DNA of 64,000 nt from Bradyrhizobiaceae bacterium (GCA_947481685.1 CANKHA010000003.1:62001-126000); one strand, 5' to 3'. Counted from the first letter of the stretch, positions 18,432-25,525 are shown. Numbers and translations are program-made. Notes: generated by a model from the letters alone, not told the origin.

Positions 18432-19174
18432 AGGCGCTTGTTGCTGCGCTCTTCCTTACCTATCTACTCGTGGGCGGCGCGGAAGCGCAGCGCGCGGATA
18501 TTTGCGATGTGCCCGGCTATCTTTTGTTTGGTGAAAGCGAGCTTGGCAACGTCACCAAGTCGGTGAAGGAAAAGCGCCGCCTCGACATCATGATTTTCGG
18601 CAGCGCCTCCTCGACCCTTGGGGGCCCGGAGGGCAAGGCCTACCCGGCCCGGCTGGAAGCGACTTTGAAGGCCCGTCTTCCGGATATTGAGGTTCATATC
18701 ACCATCCATGCTGCACCGCGGCAAACCGTTACCGATATGTGGAATGAGCTCAAAAAAATCATACGGGAACAAAAGCCGGCCTTGATTGTGTGGCAAACAG
18801 GCACAGTTGATGCTATGCGAGGCGTGGAACCGGACGAGTTTGGGTCGGTGCTGAACAAGGCGGTTGAGAATATTCAGGCCAACGGTACTGACGTCGTTTT
18901 AATGAATATGCAGTATAGCCCACGCACGGAAAGCATGATTGCTGTGGGCCCTTATGCCGAGAATATGCGGTGGGTTTCGCAGCAGCGCGGCGTGCCTTTG
19001 TTTGATCGCCTCGGCGTCATGCGGCATTGGAGCGATACGGGCGTGTTCGACTTCTACACTCCGACCAAGGCTTTCTCCGTCGCGCAAAAGGTGCACGAAT
19101 GCATCGGCCGCGCACTTGCAACCCAGATTATCGACGCTGCGCAACTTGGGCCTATGGCTAAAGTCGCTCAATGA
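18428..19174 (+). CDS. SGNH hydrolase-like protein, active site degenerate
   Basis: 248 residues with signal peptide (1-20, ending AEA-QR). Its fold-defining stretches align with the next gene: IFGSASSTLGG (block I, keeps the Ser), WQTGTVDAM (block III, where the neighbour has WQVGTNAVL) and DVVLMNMQYSP. Compared with its paralogue it lacks the block III Asn, the block II Gly and the block V D-x-x-H. It is therefore probably not a conventional esterase and may be a binding or partner protein. Translation is coupled to opgC through a 4-bp overlap. Confidence 0.8.
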   Translation: MKALVAALFLTYLLVGGAEAQRADICDVPGYLLFGESELGNVTKSVKEKRRLDIMIFGSASSTLGGPEGKAYPARLEATLKARLPDIEVHITIHAAPRQTVTDMWNELKKIIREQKPALIVWQTGTVDAMRGVEPDEFGSVLNKAVENIQANGTDVVLMNMQYSPRTESMIAVGPYAENMRWVSQQRGVPLFDRLGVMRHWSDTGVFDFYTPTKAFSVAQKVHECIGRALATQIIDAAQLGPMAKVAQ

Positions 19175-19193
19175 CCCGAGAAACCAAGCGCGC

Positions 19194-20090
19194 ATGACCC
19201 ACCCGTTTCACCTTCCCTTGTGGCCAGTGATGGTTGCCGCCGTTCTGTCGGCTGCTGCGCCCGCGCTTGCGCAGCAGAAGGAAACGTTTGCGGCGGCGAC
19301 TGTGATCGATGCCGTCCTGCATAAGACTGCCGCTCCTGCCGAAGCTGTGGTGCCCGTTGCGCCTGCCGCACCGGCGCAAATCAGCGCGCAGCCCCAGTGC
19401 TCGGCGCCGAAGCAGTTCGCGCGGCTCGATCGTCCGCTCACGCGCACGTCGCGGCTTCTCGCTGCCGGCCTGCCGATCCGGATTGTCGCGCTCGGATCCT
19501 CTTCGACCGCGGGTGCAGGCGCGAGTTCGCCGGACGCGTCCTATCCGAGCCAGCTTGCGATCGAACTGCGCGAGCGGTTCCCCGATCACGAAATCACCGT
19601 GCTCAATCGCGGCGTCAATGGTGAGGAAGCCGCGGAAATGCTCGCGCGCTTCAAAACCAATGTCATTGATGAGCGTCCGGACCTCGTGTTGTGGCAGGTC
19701 GGCACCAATGCCGTGCTGCGCGACAACCCCATCGAGCCCGCCTCTTCGTTGATCGAAAAGGGCATCAGCCAGCTCAAGGCGCTCGGCGTGGACGTCGTGC
19801 TGATCGATCCGCAATTTACCCCGAAGGTGATCGCCAAGCACAAGCTGGCGCGCATGCTCGATGTGCTGGCCTTCAGAGCCAAGCAGTTCAACATCAGTGT
19901 ATTCCAGCGTTTCGCGGTGATGCGTGACTGGCGCGAGCATCAGGGCATTCCGTTCGAGACCTTCTCGGCGCCCGATCAGCTCCACATGAACGACTGGAGC
20001 TATGCCTGCGTCGCCAAGATCATGAGTACGGCGATCGCAGAAGCGGCCACGCGCCCGGTGGCTTCCGCACAGGCGCGCAGCCTCCGCTAG
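19194..20090 (+). CDS. SGNH/GDSL-type hydrolase
   Basis: 298 residues; start at 19194 gives a signal peptide (about 1-26, ending ALA-QQ), while the longer open frame overlaps the upstream gene. SGNH blocks are present: ALGSSSTAGAGAS (block I, nucleophile Ser), NRGVNGEEA (block II Gly), WQVGTNAVL (block III Asn) and the C-terminal DQLH (block V Asp/His). About 55 Ala/Pro-rich residues link signal and domain. Probably a periplasmic esterase or acyltransferase acting on acyl groups of a glycan, perhaps those placed by OpgC (inference from operon position). It starts 19 bp after its degenerate paralogue. Confidence 0.85.
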   Translation: MTHPFHLPLWPVMVAAVLSAAAPALAQQKETFAAATVIDAVLHKTAAPAEAVVPVAPAAPAQISAQPQCSAPKQFARLDRPLTRTSRLLAAGLPIRIVALGSSSTAGAGASSPDASYPSQLAIELRERFPDHEITVLNRGVNGEEAAEMLARFKTNVIDERPDLVLWQVGTNAVLRDNPIEPASSLIEKGISQLKALGVDVVLIDPQFTPKVIAKHKLARMLDVLAFRAKQFNISVFQRFAVMRDWREHQGIPFETFSAPDQLHMNDWSYACVAKIMSTAIAEAATRPVASAQARSLR

Positions 20091-20135
20091 CGCGATTTTA
20101 TTTTAGACTGAATCGCCACACGCCGTAGCTCTTCA

Positions 20136-20156
20136 CCTCTCCCCCACGGGGAGAGG
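20136..20156. repeat. Short CCTCTCCCC palindrome
   Basis: 9-bp perfect stem CCTCTCCCC/GGGGAGAGG with 3-nt loop between the convergent SGNH gene and metZ. This sequence type is a common dispersed intergenic palindrome in Bradyrhizobiaceae genomes; it may also help terminate transcription. Confidence 0.65.
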
Positions 20157-20206
20157 GAGCGCATCTCGCGTAAATCAACGCTTCGACGCCTCTCAGATAA
20201 TCGTCA

Positions 20207-21397
20207 TCAAGCCGCCTTCAGCGCCGTCAGCAGATCTTCCGTCAGATCGTCCGGATGCTCCAGCCCGACGGAGAGCCGCACCAGTCCATCGGTAATGCCA
20301 AGTTCCGCGCGCGCTTCCGGCGTGAGCCGCTGATGCGTCGTGGTGGCCGGATGCGTGATCAGGCTCTTGGCATCGCCGAGGTTGTTGGTGATCTTGATCA
20401 GCTTCAACGCATTCAGAAAACGGAATGCACCGGCCTTGCCGCCGGCGATCTCGAGCGCAATCAGGTTCGAGCCGGCGCGCATCTGCTTGCGCACGATGTC
20501 GGCCTGCGGATGGTCGGCGCGGCCGGGATAGATCAGCCGTGTGAGCTTGGCGTTTCCGGCGAGCGTGTCCGCGATCTTCGCCGCGGTCTCCGTCTGCCGT
20601 TCCACGCGCACGGATAAAGTCTCCAACCCCTTCAGCAACACCCAGGCATTGAACGGCGACATGGCTGGCCCGGTCTGGCGCAGCAGCATGTGAATATTGT
20701 CCTGGATGAATTTTTCAGAGCCCAGCACAACACCGCCGAGGCAACGGCCCTGGCCGTCGATATGTTTGGTCGCGGAATACACCACGCAATCGGCGCCGAG
20801 CTGCAGCGGGCTTTGCCACAGCGGTGTCGCGAACACGTTGTCGACGACAAGCGTTGCGCCACCCGCGTGTGCAATCTTCGCGACTTCCGCAATATCGACC
20901 ACTTCCAGCGTCGGATTGGTCGGCGATTCCAGGAAGAAAGTTTTGGTGTTGGGCCGCACCGCGTTGCGCCACTGGTTGAGGTCGGTACCGTCCACCAGCG
21001 TGCAGGCGACGCCGAAGCGCGGCATCAGGTCTTCCACCACATAGCGGCATGAGCCAAACAGCGCCTTGGCGGCAACGATGTGATCGCCGGCCTTCACCTG
21101 TCCCATCACCGAGGCGGTGACGGCGGCCATGCCGCTCGCGGTTGCGCGCGCGGCTTCCGCGCCTTCGAACGCGGCGATGCGGGCCTCAAACATTGCGACG
21201 GTCGGATTGGAAAAACGCGAATAGAGATAGCCCGGCTGCTCGCCCTTGAACCGCGCCTCGCAGGCTTCGGCGGTGTCATAGACGAAGCCCTGGGTGAGGA
21301 ACAAAGCCTCCGAGGTTTCGCCGAACTGGGAGCGCAGGGTGCCGGCGTGGAGCAGGCGGGTTTCGGGGCGATAATTGCGGTCGTCAGACGCGGACAT
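20207..21397 (-). CDS. metZ: O-succinylhomoserine sulfhydrylase MetZ
   Basis: 396 residues; the ATG at 21397 has AAGGAG at the right distance. Cys/Met-metabolism PLP enzyme: YSRFSNPT near the N-terminus, the SGMAA phosphate-binding turn, ESPTNPTLEV, and the PLP lysine in VYSATKHIDGQGRCLGG. It uses sulfide and O-succinylhomoserine to form homocysteine in methionine synthesis. Distinguished from MetB/MetC mainly by the SAM-II leader and by alphaproteobacterial habit; an O-acetylhomoserine preference cannot be excluded. Expression is predicted to be set by the riboswitch and terminator at 21447-21550. Confidence 0.92.
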   Translation of the reverse strand: MSASDDRNYRPETRLLHAGTLRSQFGETSEALFLTQGFVYDTAEACEARFKGEQPGYLYSRFSNPTVAMFEARIAAFEGAEAARATASGMAAVTASVMGQVKAGDHIVAAKALFGSCRYVVEDLMPRFGVACTLVDGTDLNQWRNAVRPNTKTFFLESPTNPTLEVVDIAEVAKIAHAGGATLVVDNVFATPLWQSPLQLGADCVVYSATKHIDGQGRCLGGVVLGSEKFIQDNIHMLLRQTGPAMSPFNAWVLLKGLETLSVRVERQTETAAKIADTLAGNAKLTRLIYPGRADHPQADIVRKQMRAGSNLIALEIAGGKAGAFRFLNALKLIKITNNLGDAKSLITHPATTTHQRLTPEARAELGITDGLVRLSVGLEHPDDLTEDLLTALKAA

Positions 21398-21446
21398 GCA
21401 CATCTCCTTTGGGGCCGGGTGCACGAAACGCCATGCGCGCGGCAAC

Positions 21447-21479
21447 AAAAAACCGGCCGAGGAAAAATATCCTGGCCGG
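21447..21479 (-). terminator. Riboswitch-associated terminator upstream of metZ
   Basis: On the minus strand, CCGGCCAGGA pairs with TCCTCGGCCGG (one bulged C) and is followed by six T (21452-21447), all before the metZ start. The 5' arm can instead pair with GGCCGGG at 21497-21491, forming a mutually exclusive 7-bp antiterminator. Confidence 0.8.
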
Positions 21480-21495
21480 GCACACGCGTCCCCGG

Positions 21496-21550
21496 CCTTT
21501 TAGCTCCTTGTTTAACGTGGCGGCAAGCCGGCCGGCTCAAATGACCACGG
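21496..21550 (-). ncRNA. SAM-II riboswitch aptamer
   Basis: Minus-strand leader of metZ. P1 is CGTGG/CCACG. The loop contains TCATTTGA and the GGCTTGCCG stretch, and the 3' part is TTAAACAAGGAGCTAAAA. CTTG in the loop can pair with CAAG downstream to form the SAM-II pseudoknot, and AGCTAAAA is the conserved 3' end. This matches the class known ahead of metA and metZ-type genes in alphaproteobacteria, where it binds S-adenosylmethionine. A single difference from the usual TGATTT (here TCATTT) is visible. Confidence 0.92.
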
Positions 21551-21561
21551 GATAAGGTCGG

Positions 21562-21590
21562 ATGATACGCCCGGCCTGTCTTCCCGTCAA
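21562..21590 (-). promoter_or_regulatory. metZ promoter
   Basis: Minus-strand TTGACG (21590-21585) and TATCAT (21567-21562) with a 17-bp spacer. The transcript would start near 21555, immediately before the SAM-II aptamer, which supports both calls. Confidence 0.75.
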
Positions 21591-21596
21591 GACAGG
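21575..21596. promoter_or_regulatory. 22-bp palindrome over the metZ -35 element
   Basis: Perfect inverted repeat CCTGTCTT-N6-AAGACAGG covering the metZ -35 hexamer and lying 26 bp before dcd. Shape and position suggest an operator for a dimeric regulator; the protein is unknown. Confidence 0.55.
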
Positions 21597-21621
21597 TATC
21601 GTTTAGAGGGTCGAAGACCGA

Positions 21622-22740
21622 TTGGACCTGAAAAACGTGACACTTTCCTTCTCCGTCGAAGACAAGGGCATTCTGCCGGACCGCATGATCGCGGAACTGG
21701 CGGAGGCCGGCGGCATTCTTCCGGCCTATCCGTTCGTGCCCGACCAGATCCAGCCCGCGAGCCTCGACCTGCGGCTGGGCGAGGTCGCCTATCGCGTGCG
21801 CGCGAGCTTCCTGCCGGGCACCACGACGGTTGCCAAGCGCATCGACGAATTGAAGCTGCACGAGTTTTCGCTGTCCGACGGCGCGGTGCTGGAAACCGGC
21901 TGCGTCTATATCGTGCCGCTGCTCGAAAGCCTGGCGCTGCCCGACGACATCGCGGCCGCGGCCAATCCGAAAAGCTCCACCGGGCGCCTTGACGTTTTCA
22001 CCCGTGTCATCGCCGACGAGACACGCGGCTTCGATCGTGTGGAGGCCGGCTATCACGGCCCGCTCTATGCCGAGATCAGCCCGCGCACCTTTCCTGTGCT
22101 GGTGCGTGAAGGCTCGCGGCTGTCGCAGATCCGTTTCCGGCGCGGCCATGCGCAGCTCAATGCCGAAGCGTTGCGCGCGCTGCATCAGCGCGAGCCGCTG
22201 GTGTTTTCCGACAACGCCGATGTGAGCGACGGCATCGCGGTCGGCGTCGATCTTTCCGGCCTCGGTCCTGACGGCCTCGTCGGGTACCGCGCCAAGCGCC
22301 ACACCGGGTTGATCGATGTCGAGCGCCGTGGCGGCTACACGGTCGCGGATTTCTGGGAGCCGATGATCGCGCGGCCGGATCGCAGCCTCATCCTCGATCC
22401 GAACGAATTCTATATCCTGGCCTCGAAGGAAGCGGTGCAGGTGCCGCCGGATTTCGCCGCCGAGATGGTGCCGTTCGATCCGCTGGTCGGTGAATTCCGC
22501 GTGCACTATGCCGGCTTCTTCGATCCCGGCTTCGGCTACGAAGGCGCGGGCGGGCGCGGCTCGCGCGCGGTGCTGGAAGTGCGCTCGCGCGAGGTGCCCT
22601 TCATTCTCGAGCACGGCCAGATCGTCGGCCGCCTGGTCTATGAAAAAATGCTGGGCCGCCCCTCGAAACTTTATGGCGAAGGCATCGGATCCAATTACCA
22701 GGCGCAGAGCCTGAAACTCTCCAAGCATTTCAAGAGCTGA
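21622..22740 (+). CDS. dcd: dCTP deaminase, long two-domain form
   Basis: 372 residues, twice the length of E. coli Dcd, because the dUTPase-like fold is present twice, as in the alphaproteobacterial 2'-deoxycytidine 5'-triphosphate deaminase family. The N-half (1 to about 185) has QPASLDLRLG, the catalytic-type NPKSSTGRLDVF and YAEISPR. The C-half repeats the frame (DPNEFYILASKEAVQVP, HYAGFFDPGFG, VLEVRSREVPF) but lacks the K-S-S-x-G-R motif, so it is probably structural. It converts dCTP to dUTP for thymidylate synthesis. The start is a TTG at 21622 with AGAGGG upstream; GTG at 21637 is an alternative. Confidence 0.88.
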   Translation: MDLKNVTLSFSVEDKGILPDRMIAELAEAGGILPAYPFVPDQIQPASLDLRLGEVAYRVRASFLPGTTTVAKRIDELKLHEFSLSDGAVLETGCVYIVPLLESLALPDDIAAAANPKSSTGRLDVFTRVIADETRGFDRVEAGYHGPLYAEISPRTFPVLVREGSRLSQIRFRRGHAQLNAEALRALHQREPLVFSDNADVSDGIAVGVDLSGLGPDGLVGYRAKRHTGLIDVERRGGYTVADFWEPMIARPDRSLILDPNEFYILASKEAVQVPPDFAAEMVPFDPLVGEFRVHYAGFFDPGFGYEGAGGRGSRAVLEVRSREVPFILEHGQIVGRLVYEKMLGRPSKLYGEGIGSNYQAQSLKLSKHFKS

Positions 22741-22744
22741 TTTC

Positions 22745-22816
22745 CCCGTCCTGAGCCGATGGAACCGGATGCCCATCCGGGACTTATCGGCATGCTGCGC
22801 TGCAACTCAGGACGGG
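22745..22816 (+). promoter_or_regulatory. Structured leader overlapping the zinc-ribbon gene's RBS
   Basis: An 11-bp perfect inverted repeat, CCCGTCCTGAG (22745-22755) with CTCAGGACGGG (22806-22816), closes a 50-nt loop. Inside it are CCGAT/ATCGG (22756-22760 with 22786-22790) and the nested palindrome CCGGATG-CC-CATCCGG, so the RNA could form a branched structure. The 3' arm contains part of the GGGAG ribosome binding site of the gene at 22827. It could be a cis-regulatory RNA or the terminator of dcd. Not a class I recognise. Confidence 0.5.
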
Positions 22817-22826
22817 AGACGCGATC

Positions 22827-23009
22827 ATGGCCCTAATGGAAACAGTTCTCGCGCCTAGTTCTGCCCGGATGCCGACCTGCATGTGCGGCGAGGAAATGCA
22901 TCTCACGAAGATCGAGCCGCATGCCGTGGCCGAGGATACCGAGCTGCGCCGTTACGATTGCGAATCCTGCGCCCACGAGATGCGGGTGATGGTCTGGAAA
23001 GACCTCTGA
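22827..23009 (+). CDS. Small zinc-ribbon protein
   Basis: 60 residues with two knuckles, MPTCMCGEEM and YDCESCAHEM, giving a C-x-C...C-x-x-C zinc-ribbon-like arrangement spaced by about 25 residues, with basic and acidic residues between. Good GGGAG ribosome binding site. Function unknown; such small ribbons occur as RNA/DNA- or protein-binding modules. The leader is unusually structured (previous entry), which suggests regulated translation. No operon partner: dcd ends 86 bp upstream and a tRNA gene follows. Confidence 0.75.
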   Translation: MALMETVLAPSSARMPTCMCGEEMHLTKIEPHAVAEDTELRRYDCESCAHEMRVMVWKDL

Positions 23010-23037
23010 CCTGCGGCGCTAGCTCACGCCATTAGGC

Positions 23038-23067
23038 TTGACCTGCACACGCCCGGGACTGGATATT
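23038..23067 (+). promoter_or_regulatory. Putative promoter of tRNA-Gly
   Basis: TTGACC at 23038-23043 and GATATT at 23062-23067 with an 18-bp spacer, placing transcription start a few bases before the tRNA. Confidence 0.5.
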
Positions 23068-23079
23068 GCGAGCCGGTTC

Positions 23080-23153
23080 GCGGGCGTAGTTCAATGGTAG
23101 AACGGCAGCTTCCCAAGCTGCATACGAGGGTTCGATTCCCTTCGCCCGCTCCA
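23080..23153 (+). tRNA. tRNA-Gly (anticodon CCC)
   Basis: Acceptor stem GCGGGCG pairs with CGCCCGC. The D-arm contains AGTTCAATGGTAGAA. The anticodon stem GCAGC/GCTGC encloses loop TTCCCAA (anticodon CCC), and the T-arm contains GGTTCGATTCC. Discriminator T and encoded CCA at 23151-23153. It reads GGG codons. Confidence 0.96.
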
Positions 23154-23283
23154 AGCACTTAGCTCGGATTCGGGGGGCGAGTTTTGCTGGTCGTTTTGCA
23201 GTTTATGTTCCCTTTCTGTTGATTTGGCCGATGAGCTGCCGAGTGAACGCGGACCGACCGACGTAGCGGCGAATGATTTTACA

Positions 23284-23793
23284 GAGTCCATCAACAGGGC
23301 TTTGGCCCATGCCTTGATCAAGCTGGGCGACCGCCATTTCACCGCCTCCGTGATCTAGATCGACGATCTGCCGATGTACAACCAGGACATCGAAACCCCG
23401 GTGCCGGAGAAGGTCGCGCGCTACAAAGCAGCCATCGAAGGCTCCGATGCGCTGCTGTTCGTGACGCCCGAGCACAGCCGCTCGATCCCCGCGGTGTTGA
23501 AGAACGCCATCGACTGGGGCGCGCGGCCTTACGGCAAGACAAGCTGGCCGGGCAAACCGGGCGCGGTGATCGGCACGACGCCGGGCGCGATCGGGACAGC
23601 GGTGGCACAGCAGCATCTGAAGGCGGTGCTCGGCGACCAGGGCGTGATCCTGGCCGGTGGCGAAGCCTACATCACGTGGAAGCCCGATCTCGTCGCGGCG
23701 GATCACACTGTCGCCGACGAAAGCGTTCGCGGTTTTCTGCAGAGCTTCATCGACAAATTCGCAACCCTCGTTGGGAAATTGGTGCCCGCATAA
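23284..23793 (+). pseudogene. Decayed NADPH-dependent FMN reductase
   Basis: From 23374 the frame encodes 139 residues of a flavodoxin-like NAD(P)H:FMN reductase (ALLFVTPEHSRSIPAVLKNA, WPGKPGAVIGTTPGAIGTA, AYITWKPD). In the same frame upstream, ESINRALAHALIKLGDRHF resembles the family's N-terminal helix, but a TAG at 23356-23358 interrupts it just before IDDLPMYNQD. The usual GSLR FMN-binding loop is absent further upstream. The gene has therefore lost its start and carries a nonsense codon. A short translated remnant from the ATG at 23374 is possible. It lies about 130 bp past tRNA-Gly, where low-GC sequence of unknown origin intervenes. Confidence 0.75.
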
Positions 23794-23821
23794 TTAGATA
23801 CGCTTCGAGAGGAGTCAGGTC

Positions 23822-24724
23822 ATGTCCATTCGTCCCGTGAAAAGCATCACTCCGCCCCGGCCCACCATGGAAGGCGCCGGCGTGAAGCTGCGCCGCGCGT
23901 TCGGCTTCGGAGAAACCAGCGCGTTCGATCCGTTCCTGCTGTTCGACGATTTCCGCAACGACCGGCCGGAGGATTATGCCGCAGGCTTTCCGTGGCATCC
24001 GCACCGCGGCATCGAGACCATCACCTATGTGCTGGCAGGCGCCGTCGATCACGGCGACAGCCTCGGCAACAAGGGCAGTCTCGGCGCTGGCGACGTGCAG
24101 TGGATGACTGCGGGCAGCGGCATCATGCATCAGGAAATGCCGAAGGGTGACAGCAAAGGCCGCATGCATGGCTTCCAGCTATGGGCGAACCTGCCGTCGT
24201 CGCTGAAGATGACTGCGCCGCGCTATCAGGACATTCCTGCGAGCACCGTTCCCGAGATTGTCGAGGATGACGGCACCCGCGTGCGCATCGTCTGCGGCGA
24301 CTTCTGGGGCCAACGAGGCCCGGTGGAAGGCGTGGCCGCCGATCCGCGTTACCTCGACGTGTTCGTGCCGGCCGGCAAACGGAAAACCCTGCCGGTCGAG
24401 ATGGAGCGTCACGGCTTCGCCTGTGTGTTCGAAGGCTCCGGCACGTTCAATGCGGCGTCACAGTCGTTCGGCGTGCTGACCGAGAAGAGCACCGATGCGG
24501 GCGACATCATCGTGCGTGAGCAAACCGGCAACCGTTCGCTGGTGCTGTTCGACAGCGGCGACGAGGTCACGGTGCAGGCGGGCGACGAAGGTATTCGCTT
24601 CCTGCTGGTTTCCGGCAAGCCGCTGGAGGAGCCGATCGCCTGGCACGGGCCGATCGTGATGAACACGCAGGCGGAGTTGCAGCAGGCAGTGGCCGAGTTG
24701 CGCAACGGCACCTTCATCAAGTAA
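23822..24724 (+). CDS. Pirin family protein
   Basis: 300 residues, bicupin pirin. The N-terminal cupin has the metal ligands of the family: His59 and His61 (GFPWHPHRGIETITYV), His103 and Glu105 (SGIMHQEMP). The C-terminal cupin (about 165-290) lacks a full metal set, as usual. Bacterial pirins are either quercetin-2,3-dioxygenase-like or regulatory proteins; the substrate cannot be told. A GGAGTCAGGTC ribosome binding site precedes the ATG. A strong terminator follows at 24752, so it is a single-gene unit, possibly once paired with the broken FMN reductase upstream (29 bp away), both redox-related. Confidence 0.93.
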   Translation: MSIRPVKSITPPRPTMEGAGVKLRRAFGFGETSAFDPFLLFDDFRNDRPEDYAAGFPWHPHRGIETITYVLAGAVDHGDSLGNKGSLGAGDVQWMTAGSGIMHQEMPKGDSKGRMHGFQLWANLPSSLKMTAPRYQDIPASTVPEIVEDDGTRVRIVCGDFWGQRGPVEGVAADPRYLDVFVPAGKRKTLPVEMERHGFACVFEGSGTFNAASQSFGVLTEKSTDAGDIIVREQTGNRSLVLFDSGDEVTVQAGDEGIRFLLVSGKPLEEPIAWHGPIVMNTQAELQQAVAELRNGTFIK

Positions 24725-24751
24725 CCGGTCGCAACAGCCGCAAAATATCGC

Positions 24752-24783
24752 CCGGCGCTCTCACGAGCGCCGGTTTTGTTTTT
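24752..24783 (+). terminator. Rho-independent terminator after the pirin gene
   Basis: Perfect 9-bp stem CCGGCGCTC/GAGCGCCGG with TCAC loop and TTTTGTTTTT tail. Confidence 0.9.
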
Positions 24784-24994
24784 GGGGCCGGAAATGCGCG
24801 GAACGCCATTTCGAGGCCATAAAGTCAGGGTTAAAGCGAGATCGGCGCGATTAAGGTTGCCAGTCCAAAGTTCCATGGGATTGAATAAATTCTTTGGGAC
24901 TGTGCCCCGGGCGCGATAGGCTGGGTTCACCTGAGCAGCTACAAAGAATTCAGGCGGCCATAAAAACGAGGCCCAACAGGGGGAGTTTTTGGGG

Positions 24995-25525
24995 ATGCGG
25001 GGTGTTTTAGTGGCATTCGTGCTGGCTGCAGCGCTGGTCGGCGCCACCTTGAGCGGCGTCTCATCCGCTTCCGCCCAGTTCCGGATCTCCGAGGATCGCG
25101 GCGGCCAGATCGGCCCCTATCTCCAGCAATTCGCCATGGTGCGCGACTCCGGTTCGCGCGTCGTCATCGACGGCACGTGTCTCTCCGCCTGCACGCTGGT
25201 TCTCGGCACCGTGCCGAAAGACCGCATCTGCGTCACGTCGCGCGCCAACCTCGGCTTTCACGCCGCCTGGAACCTGGCGCAGAGCGGCCACGCTGTTTAC
25301 AGTGATGAAGGCACGCGCCTGTTGTGGGAAATCTATCCCACGCAGATCCGTAACTGGATCAAGCGCAAGGGCGGCCTGACGCCCCGCATGATCTTCCTGA
25401 AGGGCAAGGAGCTCGCGTCGATGTACGCGACCTGTCCGTCTTCGGCGCGCTATGCCGAGGCGCAAAGCCAGCCGAGCCAGGGCCGCAATGCCACTGGCGT
25501 GACATTGGCTGCCGCCACCCACTAG
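24995..25525 (+). CDS. Periplasmic ClpP-like (COG3904-type) protein
   Basis: 176 residues; the ATG at 24995 gives a signal peptide (1-28, ending ASA-QF). The segment VVIDGTCLSACTLVLG, with Ser64 between Cys62 and Cys66, followed by NLGFHAAW (His89), matches the C-x-S-A-C...H pattern of COG3904-like periplasmic proteins, predicted to share the ClpP/crotonase fold. Whether it is a working serine hydrolase is unknown. After His89, IYPTQIRNWIKRKGGLTP is typical of the family. Long upstream spacer (270 bp) with no obvious promoter; a small membrane ORF and sco1 follow. Confidence 0.75.
   Translation: MRGVLVAFVLAAALVGATLSGVSSASAQFRISEDRGGQIGPYLQQFAMVRDSGSRVVIDGTCLSACTLVLGTVPKDRICVTSRANLGFHAAWNLAQSGHAVYSDEGTRLLWEIYPTQIRNWIKRKGGLTPRMIFLKGKELASMYATCPSSARYAEAQSQPSQGRNATGVTLAAATH

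Noticed and set aside
21106-22776. A 556-codon frame antisense to dcd and extending into metZ
   Set aside because: Crosses the riboswitch, promoter and two real genes; composition is artefactual.
23203-23706. Minus-strand frame opposite the decayed FMN reductase
   Set aside because: Shadow of the reductase; the plus strand has clear flavodoxin-type motifs.
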